Of a stretch of DNA of 16,186 bases, positions 13,401 through 16,186 are shown one piece after another; within the stretch, counting starts at the first letter, position 1; the number at the start of each line of letters is the position of its first letter. The position numbers and the translations under genes were made by a program. The notes under the pieces are model-generated. The model was not told where the DNA came from, ran no database searches, and saw nothing but the letters and a program-made list of their open reading frames with translations. The stretch covers positions 1-16,186 of the forward strand of contig CAJJQT010000011.1 in assembly GCA_905193995.1 (NCBI GenBank), given 5' to 3'. Source of the DNA: an uncultured Porphyromonadaceae bacterium. GTDB lineage: Bacteria; Bacteroidota; Bacteroidia; Bacteroidales; Muribaculaceae.

Positions 13401-15197
13401 ATGAAAACGCTATATAAAATTCTGGCTGTTTCTGCGGCAGCCGTCATGCTCACCTCCTGCGAGGATTTCCTGGACTCGGAAAACCTGACGCAGAAGACGA
13501 CGGCCAACTTTCCCGAAACCGAGAAAGACGCCGACGAGATGCTCACCAGCATCTATGCCAATCTCCTCTTCGAGGATCCCGAACAGTCGTCGCAGATCTT
13601 CGTGGCACAGCTCGCCGGCGACGAATGCCTCGGCGGCAACCTGTCGGCCTCGGGCAACTGCGCCGTCAATTTCCTGATGTATAAGGACAACCTCAACGGC
13701 TACGAAGCCCTCTGGAACCGCTGCTACAAGCTCATCAACCGCGCCAACAATACCCTGGCCACCCTCGGCAATGTCAAGGAGTGGTCATCGGTCCAGGAGG
13801 AACAGCGCCACTACGGCGAGGCTCACTTCCTGCGCGCCCTGGCCTACTATGAGCTGGCCCAGATGTTCGGCGGTGTGCCCCTGCGCACCACCAACGAGGC
13901 TGTGAACATACCCCGCAACACCGTCGACGAGGTTTATGAGCTTATCGCATCCGACCTCAAGGCCGCTATCGAAGAACTCCCGGCCAAGATCTACACGGCA
14001 GGCGACCCCATGGCCGGCCATGCCACCCGCGCCGCCGCACAGGCATATATGGCCCGTGTGTTCCTGTTCTATACCGGCCGTTACGGCAAGAGCGAACTTC
14101 CCGGCGGTATCACCAAGGATCAGGTCATCAAGTGGATCGACGACTGCGTCTACAATTCGGGCCACGATCTGGTGGCTGACCAGCGTACCCTCTGGTCGTA
14201 CACCAACGACGCTACCCGCAGCAACGAGCAGGGCGCTTCATACGCCTACGCCGACAAGTACGACCTCCACTGGGTAGGCAACAGCGCCATCGAGACCGTC
14301 TTCGCCCTGAAGCACAATCTCAAGTCGACCTGGACGTATACCTGGTTCTCGAACACTTTCTGCCAGTTCTACTCGCCGTCGGCCGACAACTACAGCAACG
14401 TCACTTCCTACCCCTTCGGAGCAGGCTGGGGCGCAGGTCCCGTGTCGCCCGCGTTCATAAAGGACTGGCAGGAATGGGCCGCTCAGCAGCAGTATCTCGG
14501 CACCGACCACTCCGACCCGCGCCTGTCGGGTTCAGTATGGTCGTACATGGCCATGGACCCCAACGAGGACGGCAACGTGCTGCTTGACGCACGCCTCGAC
14601 GACAGCGAGCCTCCCTACACCGTATCCTACCGCTACTTCGAACAGACCGGTTACCACCAGAAGAAGTACATCAACATCAATGCTTACGACGGATCGTCGA
14701 TCAAACCTTTCTCTGTAGTGATGTATCCCGGCGTGACCAACATGACTTCGGCCTCGCTCACCAACATTTCCGACTATATCCTGATGCGCTTCGCCGACGT
14801 ACTGCTCATGCAGTCCGAGCTCAAGAGCGATCCCGAGGGCCTCAACCGCGTACGCGCCCGCTCCGGCCTCGCACCGGTGGCCTACTCGCTGCAGGCTCTC
14901 AAGAACGAACGCAAGTTTGAGCTCGCTTTTGAAGGCACTCGCTTCTACGACCTGCTCCGCTGGTCGGGCCCGTCGCTCTCCGAGGCCGGTCAGGAACTCA
15001 ACCGCCAGCGTGGCTTCAACGTTATCAATGCCGCTGTCGTCATGCCGATGCGCGCATTCGACTACGCTTCCCGTCTCCAGAAGACTCAGGGCTACTGGCA
15101 GATTCCTCAGAACGAAATCGATAAATCCAACGGCGTCCTCGTACAGAACGAAGGCTGGGACGCAAGCGCCGCCTTTACCGACTGGACTAACATCTAA
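13401..15197 (+). CDS. SusD/RagB-like starch-binding-type outer-membrane lipoprotein
   Basis: A 598-residue lipoprotein that would form the hinged lid over the SusC transporter and bind the glycan at the cell surface. The signal peptide ends in the lipobox LTSC with Cys20, followed by E-D, the acidic residues usual in surface-exposed Bacteroidota lipoproteins. The SusD-like N-terminal domain covers roughly residues 20-200 with its TPR-like helices (EAHFLRALAYYELAQMFGGV is a family hallmark). The C-terminal RagB/SusD domain ends with NRVRARSGLAPV and ERKFELAFEGTRFYDLLRW, both typical. It begins 6 bases after the susC stop and shows no damage, so the pair looks otherwise maintained despite the stop in susC. 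The glycan cannot be predicted: no glycoside hydrolase is in the window, and enzymes would be expected further right. Confidence 0.96.
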   Translation: MKTLYKILAVSAAAVMLTSCEDFLDSENLTQKTTANFPETEKDADEMLTSIYANLLFEDPEQSSQIFVAQLAGDECLGGNLSASGNCAVNFLMYKDNLNGYEALWNRCYKLINRANNTLATLGNVKEWSSVQEEQRHYGEAHFLRALAYYELAQMFGGVPLRTTNEAVNIPRNTVDEVYELIASDLKAAIEELPAKIYTAGDPMAGHATRAAAQAYMARVFLFYTGRYGKSELPGGITKDQVIKWIDDCVYNSGHDLVADQRTLWSYTNDATRSNEQGASYAYADKYDLHWVGNSAIETVFALKHNLKSTWTYTWFSNTFCQFYSPSADNYSNVTSYPFGAGWGAGPVSPAFIKDWQEWAAQQQYLGTDHSDPRLSGSVWSYMAMDPNEDGNVLLDARLDDSEPPYTVSYRYFEQTGYHQKKYININAYDGSSIKPFSVVMYPGVTNMTSASLTNISDYILMRFADVLLMQSELKSDPEGLNRVRARSGLAPVAYSLQALKNERKFELAFEGTRFYDLLRWSGPSLSEAGQELNRQRGFNVINAAVVMPMRAFDYASRLQKTQGYWQIPQNEIDKSNGVLVQNEGWDASAAFTDWTNI

Positions 15198-15208
15198 AAT
15201 CAAAAATC

Positions 15209-16144
15209 ATGAAACTTAATAGAATAATTCCCGTTTTAGCAGCATGCAGTGTCGCCGTGCTGTGTGCCTGCGACCCGATCGAGCCCAAAAGCGACTTCGG
15301 CAAAGGCGGCACACCCATCACCTCGGAAGAGCTTACCGCGGCTCTCGAAGTGAAGCAGCTCCCCAATGAGGAGGGCAAGGTCGAAGGCGACCAGTACATA
15401 ATCGTCAAGAACAACCGCCCCGACGTCGGCGGCCGCTGGCATGTGGTGTTCAACGGACAGGAGTCAACCTATCCGACCGACAACGACACCATCATTCTGG
15501 GCAGCAACGGCGACTATGAGCTCTACTACATGGGCGTTTCCGCCGACCACATCGTCCGCAGCGCCAGCATGAACTTCACCGTCACCAATGTCTTCGACCA
15601 GTGGAGCGGATTCCTCACCGGAGCCGCCGACAAGGCCGACAAGGCCGCCAAGAAAGTCTGGAAGTTCCGCGAGTGCAAGAGCGGCTCCAACTTCTCGATC
15701 TGCAACAACGGTGCCTGCGGCGCATGGAACTACTATGCTCCCGAGTGGTTCAACTCGTGGTGGGGCAACCACACCGGCGAGGATGCCGCCAACTACCAGA
15801 TGGTATTCTACTTCGACGGAGCCCGCATCACCTGCTCCGATGCCGACGGCAACGTTGTCGACGAAGGCATGTACTCGTTCACGCACGACGAGCCCAGCTA
15901 CTGGGATCCCGATGCAGCCGACGGTGCCGGCGCCTGTGGCGTCCTCGGTCAGCTCACTGTCGACATTCCTCTGATCGGCCACCAGTGGGACGACTGCCAG
16001 GCTCAGGTCAAGGGTCAGCCCAACGTGTTCTACATCCTGACCATTACCGACAAGTATCTGACTCTCTACCACCCCGACACATACGAGGGAGCCAAGGCCT
16101 GGGAAAACTGCGGCTGGTATGCCTACTTCGAAGTAGTCGAATAA
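15209..16144 (+). CDS. Putative surface glycan-binding lipoprotein (SusE/F position)
   Basis: A 311-residue lipoprotein encoded 11 bases after susD. The signal peptide ends VAVLCAC, with Cys21 as the likely lipid-modified residue, followed by DPIEPKSDFGKGG, a linker-like stretch. Residues about 40-130 look like a small beta-sandwich (ITSEELTAALEVKQL, then GGRWHVVFNGQ, and YELYYMGVSADH), and 150-311 form a second domain rich in aromatic residues, with W173, Y175, Y176, W180, F181, W184 and W185 close together. Such clusters often form sugar-stacking surfaces. Position after SusD is where SusE/F-like surface glycan-binding proteins are encoded, so this role is inferred from context plus composition; I do not recognise a named family. 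Seven cysteines besides Cys21 (156, 165, 170, 209, 243, 263, 301) are more than usual for this class. Confidence 0.75.
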   Translation: MKLNRIIPVLAACSVAVLCACDPIEPKSDFGKGGTPITSEELTAALEVKQLPNEEGKVEGDQYIIVKNNRPDVGGRWHVVFNGQESTYPTDNDTIILGSNGDYELYYMGVSADHIVRSASMNFTVTNVFDQWSGFLTGAADKADKAAKKVWKFRECKSGSNFSICNNGACGAWNYYAPEWFNSWWGNHTGEDAANYQMVFYFDGARITCSDADGNVVDEGMYSFTHDEPSYWDPDAADGAGACGVLGQLTVDIPLIGHQWDDCQAQVKGQPNVFYILTITDKYLTLYHPDTYEGAKAWENCGWYAYFEVVE

Positions 16145-16186
16145 CAGATTGACTCATAAATAATCCACAGGAGGCTGCGGCGTCAC

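Overview
The window looks like chromosomal DNA from a GC-rich member of the Bacteroidales, with Muribaculaceae-like being my best guess. The evidence is a SusC/SusD pair, an UpxY-type antiterminator heading a capsule operon, a psd-pssA-DUF4834 cluster, and promoters with the Bacteroidota -7 element TAnnTTTG in place of sigma-70 boxes. Sampled lines of the SusC gene are about 60% GC, while the distal capsule genes at the left edge are visibly AT-richer.

Region 1 (1-4621, minus strand) is the promoter-proximal part of a capsular or exopolysaccharide operon. In order of transcription it holds an UpxY/NusG-like antiterminator, an FrhB-type iron-sulfur protein, a Wzx-like flippase, a polysaccharide pyruvyl transferase family protein, and the first 94 residues of a capsular polysaccharide synthesis (glycosyltransferase-like) protein cut by the window edge. 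The last three junctions are identical 4-nt ATGA stop/start overlaps, which implies tight translational coupling.

Region 2 (4622-5840) is more than 1.2 kb without a convincing protein gene. It contains a minus-strand promoter (TTTG, 20 bp, TAAATTTG), a 16-bp perfect palindrome overlapping that promoter, and then a block of consecutive hairpins at about 5031-5395 that would be transcribed towards upxY. I read this as an unusually long structured leader or a separate non-coding RNA. It is the best candidate in the window for something undescribed.

Region 3 (5841-7615, plus strand) is phosphatidylethanolamine synthesis: phosphatidylserine decarboxylase, CDP-diacylglycerol-serine phosphatidyltransferase, and a DUF4834 membrane protein. 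A convergent spacer built of degenerate 7-nt units follows.

Region 4 (7686-9792, minus strand) is a two-gene unit: an S26-like signal peptidase with a Ser/His arrangement and no visible membrane anchor, then an ABC exporter. The coupling suggests processing and export of a peptide, but no precursor was identified.

Region 5 (9793-16144, plus strand) is a divergent promoter region followed by the start of a polysaccharide utilisation locus: SusC, SusD and a putative surface glycan-binding lipoprotein. The SusC frame is interrupted by a single in-frame TAA just after its TonB-box-like segment, with the frame otherwise intact for another 942 codons.
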